From positions 292,015-356,014 of the forward strand of contig JABMCL010002730.1 of NCBI GenBank assembly GCA_018857735.1: DNA of 64,000 nt, in the 5' to 3' direction. Source of the DNA: Alviniconcha marisindica (Eukaryota; Mollusca; Gastropoda; Provannidae). Below, in pieces: positions 39,772 to 53,700 of the stretch (the stretch's first letter is position 1; every line of letters begins with the position of its first letter). Made by a program: the position numbers and the translations under genes. The notes under the pieces are model-generated. The model worked only from the letters and a program-made list of their open reading frames with translations, ran no database searches and was not told the DNA's origin.

Positions 39772-42084
39772 CTGAAAAAACACAAAGAAAACAAAAACCT
39801 GTTTTCAATTCTGCCTCATAGCTTTGATTATTATTCACATTGTTGATGTAATGGAATGTTGACAGCCTTCAGATCAAATGAACCTAGCCTTCAGATCAAA
39901 TGAACCTAGCCTTTGGATCAAATGAACCTATCACCAACACCAGAGGGTGAGGGTTTGACCTTCATCAGGCACAGTAAAATATTCACCTCTAATAAATTGC
40001 CCCCCTCCGTGAATACCTTCGTGCTATCTCCGGGTCCATTCATTGTACTTTCAAAATTATCAGTTACATAATTACTAAAGGATACTTCACTCCCACACAG
40101 GAAATGAAAATAGCTGGGAGGGCAGTTATCTGCACATTCAGTAGGGCACATAAGCTGGAGCATTTTGGACTGATTTGAAAAGACCCATTATAGTTCAGAC
40201 TTGCATTGCTCTGTTCTCTGCTGTTGAGCAAACTCACTGCACTTCACACGTTTCAGTGCCTGCTGGGTTATTTCAGCGTTTCCAAAACCCACTGAACTCC
40301 GACATGGACCACAGGATCTTTAACATGCATAAATGATCTTTTTGCATGTGTCCTCTGGGGACCTCAGTTTATGGTCTCATCCAAAGGACTTTTGCAGTCT
40401 GCATAGAGTTTGAATCCAGAGAAATCTCAAGGAAGGTGCAAAGCCTAACACAGGACGGTTACCCATCCATGTGGTGCCCACGCTCTACTGTGTCTAACTT
40501 GGCTTTCCTGAGTAAGTGCTCTCAATTTGCACCAGTATGAGAAAAATACCTTTCTTAGGGAGAAAGAAAAAGCACTCTTTGCTGGAGACTTTGTGGGTCT
40601 GACAGAGTGCAGCACTACAAAAACTTCCTGGAGGCTTCGGCCAACCTACCCTCAGTCTGCGAATGCCAGCGCGGGTAATGAGCTGACAGTCATAGAGTTC
40701 AATGCGCTGCAGGGAGGTGCAATTGACGAGATGTTCCAGACCTACATCCGTCACCAGGGGGCAGTTGTCCAGCTCCAGCACCGTCAGTGACTCCGATGAT
40801 GACGGGCTGACCCCAATGTGACGAATACCTTCATCTGTTATCAGCTCGCAGTGAGATAAGGTCTGAAAACAGAATAAAGTCAGTCAGTAAATACCTTCGT
40901 GCTATCAGCTCACAGTGACTGAGTGAGATATGGTCTGAAAACACAATAAAGACAGTCAGTAAATATCCTGATCTGTTATCAGTTCACAGTGAGAAAGGTC
41001 TGAAAACAGGATAAAGTCAGTCAGTGACTTGCTATAAGCCCACAGCCAAGTAAGGTCTAAAAACAGGATAAAATCAGTCAGGGAATACCTTCATGCTATA
41101 AGCCCACAGCCAGATAAGGTCTGAAAACAGGATCAAATCAGTCAGTGAATACCTTCATGCTGTAAGCCCATAGCCAGATAAGGTCTGAAAACAGGATAAA
41201 ATCAGTCAGTGAATACCTTCATGCTGTAAGAATGTCTGAAAACAGGATAAAGTCTGTCAGTGAATACCACCATCTGTTATTAGCTCACTGTGATATACAG
41301 TCTGAATGGGATAAAGTCAGAGAATACCTTCATCTGTTATCAACTCACAGTGAGAAACAGTCTTAAAACAGGATAAAGTCAGTCAGTCAGTCAACAGCTT
41401 CATCCAGGATCACCTCATAGTGGGATAGGACCTGAAAATAGGATAAAGTCAGCCTTCATTCATTATCAGCCTTCATTCATTATCAGCAAAGAATGGGATA
41501 GGGTCTGAAAACAGGATAAAGTCAGTCCAAGAATACAGTCACCCAGGATCAACTCCACAACTGGACAAGGTCTGGAAAGAGGTTAAAATCTGGAAAGAGG
41601 TTAAAATCAAAGTCAACAAATATCTTCAACATAATTATCCCAACATGGGATACAGCTCAAAAACAGGATAAAGTAAGTGGATACTTTTCCTATCACCAGC
41701 TCACACTGGCATAAAGTCAGGATAAAGTCTGCCTGTAAACAGCTTTATTCACAATAATGTTACAAACAAAACAAGGTCCAAGAACTGTTACTGCAGCTCC
41801 CATTACAAAAGGCCTGAAAACAGGATAAACCCACATTCAACTAGGACATTCACCTGCTAACAGCTCAGAGTGGGACAAAAACTGAACATACAAGTCAAAG
41901 GTCACAGTCAAAGAATACCTCTGCAATCAGCTCACTGTGAGTGGAATAAGGTCTGGAAACAGTCACAAGCCATCAACCAGTCTTACTTCAAGCTGTCCTT
42001 TCTCTCCTAATCTTCATGGAGTAAACACAGATCTCTGCAGCCCCAAAACAATTCAATTTGCTGCTCACATTTACTTCTTCATAA

Positions 42085-42161
<77 letters not shown>

Positions 42162-42646
42162 TCAGACACAGGCCCACTCAGCCATGCTTTCAACATTCTG
42201 CCACAGTACTAGCAAAGGAATAAACTAGTTTCTGTACAGTCAATGTGAAACAGCAGGGTGGTGTTTTGGACATTGGCAGCAGGCTGAAAAACTCTAAGTC
42301 CTCTGATTGCTATTGATCTACAAAGATTGGGGTCACTCCAACCAGCATTAGTATCATTATCTCAGGACAAACACTGTCAAAAGGATAACCTGAGTTTTCA
42401 GTTTTCAGAAATACACAGTTTCAAAAACGAATGACATACACACTGAGGCAAGCTTACCAGAGCTGATATGAGATGACAGTGAGAAGCCAAGTGTGCCAGT
42501 GTAGTGTCAGTTATCTGTACACAGGAGAAAGAGGTCAATAGCAAGGACACATAGAAAACGGCAAAGTGAAACACACATAAGCACCATAAACACACACATG
42601 GAGCACAAACACTCTTAGACACACACCAACACGCTTAGACACACAC

Positions 42647-42678
<32 letters not shown>

Positions 42679-43074
42679 TCACATTCACACACTCAGGCAC
42701 ACACACATACATCACAAACACATTCATGACACATACTGACACATACACATGCATACACACACACACACATGCACACACACACACACACACACATGCACAC
42801 ACACACACACACAGAGTCAGCAATCATGTTGGCTCTTACTATGACCAAAATCAGTTTGTACACTGTCAATGTGCACATATTTTCAGAACAAAGACAATAA
42901 ATCAATATACCTGTATACATTCTTCCAGATCCATCTTCTGTAGTTCATGGCAATTCTGAAAAGAATAAAACAAACAAAAAATGTAGCATGAGCAAAAGCC
43001 AACACTCTCTCCAAATGATGACAAAAGAAGAAAAACAAAAAAACAAAAAGACAGCAAAGGAGGAGTCAGAGACT

Positions 43075-43107
<33 letters not shown>

Positions 43108-45716
43108 GACAGAGACAGAGAGAGACAGAGAGAACAGATAGAATTGATATCAACAAAAGGCATACTGCAGCACCAAGGTGCCTCTCCATATAACACTGAG
43201 TTATTACCATGGTATGCAATGTCCACCATCCAAATGGTGTTATATAACACACACACAGAGGTTTACAAAACCTGACAGTAAAATCTGGAAGTCTTGTACA
43301 TCTGGCCTGGAGTCAATGAAACTTGCTGCAAAATCTGAGATAGAGATATATCTGGTTTTTAATGCCCTGTCAACTGTGATGGTTACATCAGATCAAACAA
43401 AACCTGAAACTGCTCTGGCCTGTAAAGGTCACAGAAACTGCCAGTGAACTCTGACAGCCACACATCTTCGGTCTTCAGAGGTCACAGAAACTGGCAGTGA
43501 ACTCTGACAGCCACACATCTTCGGTCTTCAGAGGTCACAGAAACTGGCAGTGAACTGACAGCCACACATCTTCAGTCTTCAGAGGTCACAGAAACTGCCA
43601 GTGAACTCTGATGGTGGCATATCTTCAGTCTCAGAGGTCACAGAAACTTACAACAAAATCTGACAGCCACACATTTTTGGTCTAGAGAGGTCACAGAACA
43701 TGCAGCAAAATCTCACAGAAACTTGAACTCCACAACATTCTGGTGCACAGAGATCAGGAAATAAATACAAATCCTTTTTTTTTTTTTTTTTTTTAGACTG
43801 GCAATAGCAGTAAAATTCCACAGCTGCTCATCTAAGGATCAATACACACAAAAGTTGAAGAAGGTATTTTAACTGGACCCTGTGGAAATTTTCAGCAAAA
43901 TCACCATGCTGATGTGACAAACAATGCACATAGATAAATATTTTCTACTTTATTATTATTTTCATGTTATGTAAACATTTGTTGGTTGCTTCAGAAAAGG
44001 CATGTTTCCTGAAAATATGCACAATACATTTTCTTTTTTTCTCTGAACGTTGCAGTCAGCTTTCTTTGTTTTAGGTTTGGTCTTTGAGAAATTACAGACA
44101 CAGGCAGCAAATTGCCAAAGCTCACGTTGCTTTGGCTTAGCAAGGCTACGGGAATTGGCAGTGAAATCCCAGTGCTGTCTTCTAACCACTTACCCTTGTG
44201 AGACACTGGAAGCCATTGTCAGTGAGATGATTGCAGCCTGAAACTTCTAACGTTCTGAAACAAAGAGGCACAAGACAGGATAACTCAACAGACAATGGAA
44301 AATAACCCCACATTTCAAATGAAAAAATCAAGGGTATAATCTTTGTATAATATGTAGTTCAGCTGGACACACTGACTATACTTGTGATGTTAAAACCCCA
44401 GCGAACACAGAAAATACACCAAACCTAACAGCCCGAGATAGCAACCACTAACACACAACCTCTGTTCGATTTAAACATATCTTTCTGTCATCAACTACAG
44501 CCAACAGAGGAACAGTACTGGCAGAAAAGGATGTAAAGTAGAAACAGACTAGCAGAGAAGTGTGTGAAGTAAAGTCATGTTTATATAGGGACATTTTTTT
44601 TTAAACTGAAAATACAGAAATCATACTAGAGGTCCTGGGGGCTGCACTAGCAGTCAAGGGCCAGCACTCCTGCCAGGGGTCAGGGGGCAAAGTGCACAAA
44701 GCGTTCAAGATCAAAAGCCATTTCCTACAACTTTTGGAAGAAATACTGAAGTTCAAAACAGTACAATTAAAAACAAAACAAAAAACCCCACATAAGGTGC
44801 ACTTGACTGCATAAGAACTTACCAAGGCATACAACATACATATTTATCTTTACAATAGCCACATTTCACACTGTCAGTTCCTTGTCCTTAATGACTATAC
44901 ACAGGCATAATTTGGAACAAGTTCAGAATCAAATATGAAACCTGTGATGTCAAATAATTAAAGTCTAAAATCATTCCATCTATGTTTACTAAATCATCCC
45001 ATCTGTGTTTAATCTCTCTCTCTCTCTCACTCTCGCACGCACACATACATACACACACACATGAACAAATGGAGAAAGAATTGATAGAGCTAAATGCTAA
45101 ATCACTTCACCATTCTCATGCCCCTGTGACCTGACATGATTTTATGTGACATGGCATGCCATACCTTAAGTGATGACAGCCAGTGCCGAGAGCTTGCAAT
45201 GAGGCGTCGGTGATGCGAGTACAGTTAGACAAACACAGTGACGTCAGGCCTCGACAGTGGTTGCTGACTGCTGCTATGGCTTCATCCCCCACATTCTGAA
45301 AGACACCCAGGACTTCAGTCAACACACAGCAAAAAGCTCTACAGCAGACCAAGAACATGGGCAAACATGTCCATTTCCTAGAGAACTAACCAAGGTCTAT
45401 CATCAGCCCTGGGCTCAGGGAGTTCACACAATGCTTAGGGTCCCACTTGCAAGCTGCACACCTACATTATGCTGTTTCTTTTTTCCATTTTAAAAGTTTG
45501 CAATTAAGCCATGCTTCTCCATGACAGCATCTCCACATGCCGCTGCTGTGATGAGTTACAGATGTGAACTCACACTGCCAATGATTACAGTACTGTCACT
45601 TTCCAATGTGCTGAATAACAGAATAGCAAAACATAATTGCTAATCACTATGTCTGCAAATTTTGTCTTTCTGTGCACAAGGCAACTGCACAAGGGAAACC
45701 AGATTTTGATGTGCAT

Positions 45717-45775
<59 letters not shown>

Positions 45776-48700
45776 TACATACATAAATCACAGACACATA
45801 TGTGCACAGATGCTTTCTCACCCCCCTTCCACATATGCACACACACACCATCCCTGAAAAACTATGCAGACAGATTCTCATCAGATAAGTACCTCTGACC
45901 ATTTTCAACATAAACTTTACTTCTGACCAATTTCAAACTCATGCATAGGCATACAGGCAACACAACAAGTTTACATTCATCACTGGGGGGTGGGGATAGC
46001 TCAGTGGTTAGAGTGACGGACTCATCATTGAAATGTTGCGGGTTCGAATCCCTGCAGGAGCAGCAGAAGAATTTTCTTCTCCAGGGTCAACTTTCTGTGC
46101 TGACTCTTATTTTGGTATCTGATCCACCCCTGTGTTACTGCAGTAGCATGTAAAAGATCCTGGTCATTCTGCCAAAAGTGCAGGTGGCAGGTTACAGCTA
46201 AACATGCATACACCTTATGTATGTGGCTTTGCATGAAGTGACATGATGCATGGCTGTATGGTGTACACAGAACTTGTGCCGAGGCAGCAGCAGTTTCATG
46301 CCAGAGCTTCGGTGGATATTCAAAAACGTGCTATAAAAAGCCAGTCACTCATGTAGAATCACATGTGAATGCAGTGAGTCTGCTCGAGTGGAGAATAGCG
46401 CTATATAAGCAATCATCATCATCATCATCACTGTACATCATCGTCATCGCTATATAAGCAATCATCATCATCACCACTGGACATCAGTTCTTACAGCAAC
46501 AAAAGCTGTCAAACTGATAATTTTACAAACATCCACACTGCACCAACTCACCTGACAACCTTGCACATTGAGCTTTTTCAGATTTGGACAGTTGATCGCT
46601 AGCTGTTCAATTCCATAGTCTGTAATCTGAAAGTAGACGAGCACAACTATACTCAAACTACAAACAACAAATTAAAAGCAGTCATTTTCCCTGATCTTAA
46701 CCAAATTGTGCAAGCAGCCAAACTATAAAATAAAAAAATCAGTTTTTAACTTGAAGTGAATTTTACCAGAACTCTTTGTACTTGTAGTTAAATACCTCCA
46801 GTAACAAACTGGACCAACAATCTCCCACATATGTGCACCAGTCTACAAATTTTGTTTACTTATTCAGTCATTTCTTTCACTCTGCTGATTCTTTATGTTC
46901 TTATTATACTTTGATCAGTTGTATTCATTTATCCATTTCTCATTTACTCAGATTTACCAGTCCACTGATTCATAGATACTTACATGTTCCAGACCACGGC
47001 AGATAAAAACTGTTATGCGATGACAGGATCTGGAGAGAATTTCTACAGCTTCATCCGTCATCAGCACACACCATGATATGTCAATGTGCTCCAGATATTT
47101 ACACCCATTGCTGTCAAAACAGACACATGCCGTAGTTATGTCAATGTGCTAAAGACATTTACACCCACTGCCCTAAACACCCGCCCACACACCACAATGC
47201 ATCAATGTACTCTAGATATTTACACCCACTGCTGTCAAAACAGACACATGCTGTAGTTATGTCAGTGTGCTAAAGACATTTACACCCACTGCCCTAAACA
47301 CCCACCCACACACCACAATGCATCAATGTACTCTAGATATTTACACCCATTGCTGTCAAAACAGACACATGCCGTAGTTATGTCAGTGTGCTAAAGACAT
47401 TTACACCAACTGCCCTAAACACCCACCCACACACCACAATGCATCAATGTACTCTAGATATTCATACCCACTGCTGTCAAAACAGACTTACCATACAGCA
47501 AAGTGCTCCATATATTCACACCTTTTGCTGTCCACACACACACACAACACACACACACACACACACACCATTCAATCACAATATGCCAATGTGCACCAAA
47601 TACCCACCACTGTCAGAACAGCAACACATTATGTGTTAATGTCCAGTCAGCACACATACACCATGATATGCTAAGTTGCTGCCAACATACCCCCACCAGT
47701 CCTATATCAACACACTCCAAATATTTACACCAGTACTATTAACAAAAAGTCCATCCGAATGAAACCACTCTAATCATGATCATGCATACAGTGAACACAT
47801 TTCCATACATATGTGTTCCCTGCAAACTGCCTGCCCTACACTCACACTACAATATAGCCACCATCAGTTTGCTCACAAATAATAACAACAATGAACATTT
47901 GAAGTGTTGGGCACCGAGTCCACAGACACAGTACCTGATTGAGCGCAGAGCATTGTCTGTCAGGTTTGGACAGGAGCTGACATCCAGCTTCCTCAGCCGA
48001 TGACTGTGCCGACCTAAACTCTCACATGTGCTGAAACAGTGGACAGAGCCTATAGCAAATCACCACACAATGGGACACAACTCACAGTTAGCTTCTGGGG
48101 ACAGTGACTGTGCCAGCCTAAACTCCCATACAACCTGAAACAGAGCACAGGGCCCATAGCAAATCGCCATGTTATGGGACACAATTCACAGTTAGCTTTT
48201 GGGGACAGTGACTGTGCTGAACTCTCACAAATCCTGAAACAGAGGGCAGGGCCCATAGCAAATCATCATGTTATGGGACACAGCTCAAGCTTCTTGGGTT
48301 TTGACTGTGCTAACCTCAACTCACACATCTTCTATAACAGCACTGCTCCCAAACATATAACAACAACATTAATAATAATGAATATTGAAACAGGCTTCAC
48401 AATAGTAATGATAGTGAATATTCACAGGGCCTCATCTTGGGATGAGCACTCAGCCCCATGGAACAGCATCAAATCCTGCTACCAATAGCTGTCCTTTAAT
48501 GCACAAACTACTTACCATCTTGCTTACTTCACTTCAAACACATATATAATTATACATTCATGTTTCAGTAATTACCATATGCAAGAGAATTTATTAATGA
48601 AACAGGGAACCCTTGGCAGCAGGCAAAGTATAAAAGGCTATATCAAACCCTACTCCAGGCCAATCAGACAAGCCTTAGCAGCAGGTGAAGCATGAAACTT

Positions 48701-50451
48701 TGAAAAGCTATACTGCACCAAATTCAAGGCCAAAAGTCAGATAGGCCCTAGCAGTTGGCAATGTATGCAAAGCTATTATAAAATAGTCTGTGCCTGAACC
48801 CAAGTAATTAAACATCCCTTGATAGAATATTTGAACATCAAATACTCACGCATCAGTGATCTTTTTACAGTTGTTCAAAATCAGCGCCTCTATATTTCTG
48901 CACTGTTCAGCAAATATACTGCAAAAGATATAGAAAATAAAGTTCATTCTTTCTACACAGATGATCATGCATGCATACACTACACACTGTTGTTAGTGTT
49001 ACTGTTACATACAGCATCGCTCCCCACCCCCATCCCAACAAAAAAGCAAACAAGAAAAGAAAAAAAAGAAAAAAAATTGCACACAATAAACAGAAACATT
49101 TCTAAAGTGGTTACAAAAAACAAAACAAAGTCTTTTTGAGTGCAGGTGTGCCTGTGTGCTTGTCCAGATTCTGTTGTGATTGTGTGTTTTTACAAGTCAT
49201 GCTGTGCACTCTGAGTGTCTGATGACCCCTGATGACCTGACTGATAGCCATGGGACTTTGCCCCCCTCCCCCCTTCCCCCACCACTACCCCCTTCACAAT
49301 CCATAGCCCTAAACTAAGTGGACAAGCATACCCCAAGGCCTGATCTGTGATGACCTGACAGCCCCGAAGACTGAGTGCCTTGAGAAAACCTCCACATCGT
49401 TTTGACAGGTTTTCTACGACTGGTCCCTGCAACACACATATCTCCATTAACTACACAGAAAACCTCTGCGTCGTTCAGACAGGTTTTTGACCCTGCAATG
49501 TGTACACACATCTCCATTAACTACACAGAAAAACATCCACATTTTTGGGACAGGTGGATCAGGGGCGGCAACATGCATATTTCTGCAACATGCATATCTC
49601 CATTCACTGCACAGAACATCTCTGCATGTTTTGGGCAGGTTTGTTACCCTGCAACATACAAGCATCTCCATTAACTACACAGAAAACCTCCACATTTGGG
49701 GACAGGTTTTCTACGACTGGTCCCTGCAACACACATATCTCCATTAACTACACAGAAAACCTCTGCGTCGTTCAGACAGGTTTTTGACCCTGCAATGCGG
49801 ACACACATCTCCATTAACTACACAGAAAAACATCCACATTTTTGGGACAGGTGGATCAGGGGCGGCAACATGCATATTTCTGCAACATGCATATCTCCAT
49901 TCACTACACAGAACATCTCTGCATATTTTGGACAGGTTGTCGACCTTGCAACATACAAGTATCTCCATTAACCCGTAACTACACATATCTCTACATTTTT
50001 TGGACAGGTTTTCAATGACTGGACCCTGCAACAAACATATTTCCATTAAGTACACAGAAAACTGGACAAGTTGCAAGTTGTAACATATGACATGTACATC
50101 TCCATTCCTTTTTTTGGAGCAAAATCAAGACCACAAAAGCGAAATCCAAGGGCTCTGCACTGGCTGCCCAGCTAACGTCTTCAGTACACCACTCAGGGAA
50201 GGAATCTGCTCCACTCTGTTTACCAGAATTTGTTCCCACATGTACCTAAATAACAGTAGCAGTCAACTTCCAAGTTTACTGCAAAAATTCTGAGACCAAA
50301 ATGCCACAGTGGAAGAGCCATTATTTATATGTATATATGCATGCTATGTGGAATAATTAGAAAGAAAACATCAAGCATTGTGCAATGTCACCTACCTTTA
50401 TTTTTAATCTGCAGAATAAATAAATATACTGGTCAAAGATGTACCCACCCT

Positions 50452-50488
<37 letters not shown>

Positions 50489-50699
50489 CAGTGAAGGAAT
50501 ATTTTGTTCCAGAAATCAGCACTTTCAATAACTGATCCTTTCCAGTTCTTTGACCATGTCTGCAGTTTGTTCAATGTGGTTTGTTGAGTTTGGGGTCTTC
50601 TTTTTCTTCTAATTTCCAAACTCCACAAGCACACTGTTATGCTCTGATTGTCTGTGATCTGCATGTGTGTTTGAGTTTGTATGTGCATGCATGTGTGCA

Positions 50700-50768
<69 letters not shown>

Positions 50769-53700
50769 ATGCATGCCTGTGTGTGTGTATGTGCACACTA
50801 CAGACTCTGCATTAATTATTTTGATAGGTTTTCTATCACAGAACCCTGTAACACACTGTTTGATCTCAATAAACTAAACCTCAACTTTGCATCATACAGA
50901 TGGGTTTTCTACTCTGCAGACAGCAAAAGCAGTTTTACATACCTCAACATCTTTCTGGAACTCGAAGAGGTCCACCCGTTGCCAGTTGCTTCCATCCAGG
51001 GCAAGGACGTTCCATGTCTGCACAACACGCAGTCATTCATTCTATAATGCTCTACAATTCAGCAGCAGCTCCACAGACACAGACACACACACACACACAC
51101 ATCTACCCATAGCAATGGTGTTGCTCAAGACATATATGCAGCTATTTACAGCATCACATTTGATGAACACATGTTGCAAGTTTTCGCTTTGACTGAAGCT
51201 CAGAAGTTTTTTCTTACTCAGTTACTGTAGCTCCTAATCCCAAACCATCTAACAATCAACTAGACAAACTTGCTTCAACCACAAATAATTGTCTCTGCCT
51301 TTGAAGTTCTTATTCTAACAAACAGCACAGAATCCACAAGTGTATTAGAAAAGTAGCATTTTATCTTGGGCAAGATTATGATGCAGCAAATGACCTTACT
51401 TAGCAAGTAACAGTAAGCCTCAGCTGTATCACATTCTTAACACAATCATGTGACCCTGCATACTTGCTCACACTCACAGTAGCACACATGTATACATTAC
51501 AATCAAGTTAACTTGCACACTTGTGCAAAGTGACACAATCAACTCATCACTCACCATACACAGCTATACAATTACCTCCCTTTGGACACAGTTATGACCC
51601 ACTTATCTTGCTTTTACTGGCCACTGGGTACAAAAAAGAAAAGAAAAAGATTTTTATCACTACACCTTGCATGCTTGTACATGATGATAGTCAACTTACC
51701 TTGCATACTTGTGCGCAGCGACACAATGTGACCACATCCAGAAATGAGAAGATCCTGAAACAAGACACAGAAAAATACCAATAAATATCACAAAGTTATT
51801 TTTTGCTTTGGTTGCTGTGTGTTCATAAATTACATGGTGTGCTGCATGTATATGGGTTCTTCTTCAATGCTGGTCCTAATCGGTAGTCACTCTCGTTGCA
51901 ACAGTTTTGTTGTAAATCAGCTCCTTTTTTTCACACCAAATGGAGAAAATTCCTTTTGTTATACACCCAAGAAGGAATGAGAGCAATGCGGTGGGAAAAA
52001 AATAAAATAAAATAATTAGCAAAATATATTCCCATGTCACACAAAATGGCAGCCAAAAACGGGAATGGCGATACCCTACTGCTTGTGTTGGAAGCTACTT
52101 CATACCAGATGAAAATATTCAGACATATCTAATTTGTTTGCAAAGTTGCAACATGCAAAAGCACCAGAAAGCTAATTTCAGGACTGTTGAATATGTCTGT
52201 GTACAACAATGATGGTTAAGAGTGAGCATAACGCACGTTTCATGACACGTCACATCATGAAACACACATTCACTTCCAACTTGCACAAGATCAACTTGCA
52301 ATGCGAACCAGGGAAAACACTGCTGCTATAAATAACAAAACATTATCAATGCCGAGATCTGAACACCAAAGTTGCTGTTTTATTTCCTAAAATGCATTAA
52401 AAGTGCAATGAAAATTTTGTGTCACGGGTGAAACATCCATTATGGCAACAACTAAAATTTGTGAAACAAATCCAACAAAGGAAAAAATATCTTCTAACCA
52501 TGATTTTCAAATGTACCATGGGCATTAGCATTCATGAAAAAGACACTGGTCTGAAGCAGCATACTATATATGTACTAGTTTACTACATCTTGTTTTTCCA
52601 TTTTCTCCAACTTTGATTGCTGTCTCTGAATGTGATGTGTTGTAGACTGCAACTGGTGCTGTGATTTCACTTGTTGGCTCTGTTAAGTGTTGGTTCTAGA
52701 CTACAAGGCTTCATCTGGAGAAGTGCAGATAAAGTTCCTGCATGAAAATCAGAGCAGCTTCTCGTTCCCTGCAACTGATGACGTCCCTTGGGTGCCTGCT
52801 GATCAGCTTACAAAACTAAGCCACTACAGACAGGTGTTAAATGCAGCTGTGTTTTTTACAGAATAAAAGTTGCTTGAAGTTGTCACTGTTTTGCATGAGA
52901 ACAGATGATTGATTAAATTTTCATGTTAAGTTTCAGTCAATTCATGTAAATATTACTAGTACTACTCATTACTTCTTTTTCTTAACATAAGCAAAACTTG
53001 TCAAAATAAAAATTAAAAAAACCTTGTCAAACTCCAAACAAATGCTTACATACATGTAATGTGTACAAATACTCTGAAAAAAATACATTTTCTACTTCCT
53101 TTTAACAGTTTCCAACCTGAGTGCTTATTGAATGTCACGTGAAACATACATTACATGTCACATGAAACATGCGTTACAATTCAAAAAACATCCGAAGTTG
53201 AGGAAGTATTCCAATATTACTTTGGAATATGTCCACAGCATCAAAAACTAACAAGAATAAATACTTGTTTATGATCCATCGTGTTTGTCTAATCTTGAAG
53301 GAAAAACTTTTCTTTCCATGTCACGCATGTTTCGGTGTCACAATTTTGCGGGTAGGCTGTTCTACTTTCAAGTGGATGAACCCTCTTAAAAATTGCACTT
53401 AGTTACTCCTAATGATTGTTATTCAAAACCTTTCTATGAAATAATAAGGTTCTTGTTCTAAATATTACATAATGATACTTTTATGTCACACCGAAACATG
53501 CGTTATGCTCTCCACTTGGACATGTTCGAAGCCACCCTAACTTGCAGTCGGGGTCCTAACTGCTTTTCTTTTAATTGTGCCTTAAAATAGGATGTATGTG
53601 GAACACAACAAGCCTAACTGGGATAAGCTGCAAGCTATTTCAGATTTGACCTCTGATTCCCCCCACCAGCGCTGAAGAAGAACCCATATATATGCATGTG

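Noticed and set aside
39521..39838. 105-codon open frame on the - strand over exon 14
   Set aside because: The conserved family tail ending CCVIL is in a different frame, entered through the AG at 39,772-39,773.
45989..46062. tRNA gene with a perfect B box
   Set aside because: Imperfect stems, a ~330-base body and a GCGCTATATAA-(ATC)n tail show a SINE rather than a working tRNA.
52119..52616. Small open frames inside the TIR transposon
   Set aside because: They are short and AT-rich with no domain; only the WVP-containing stretch at 52,693-52,866 resembles a known pattern.
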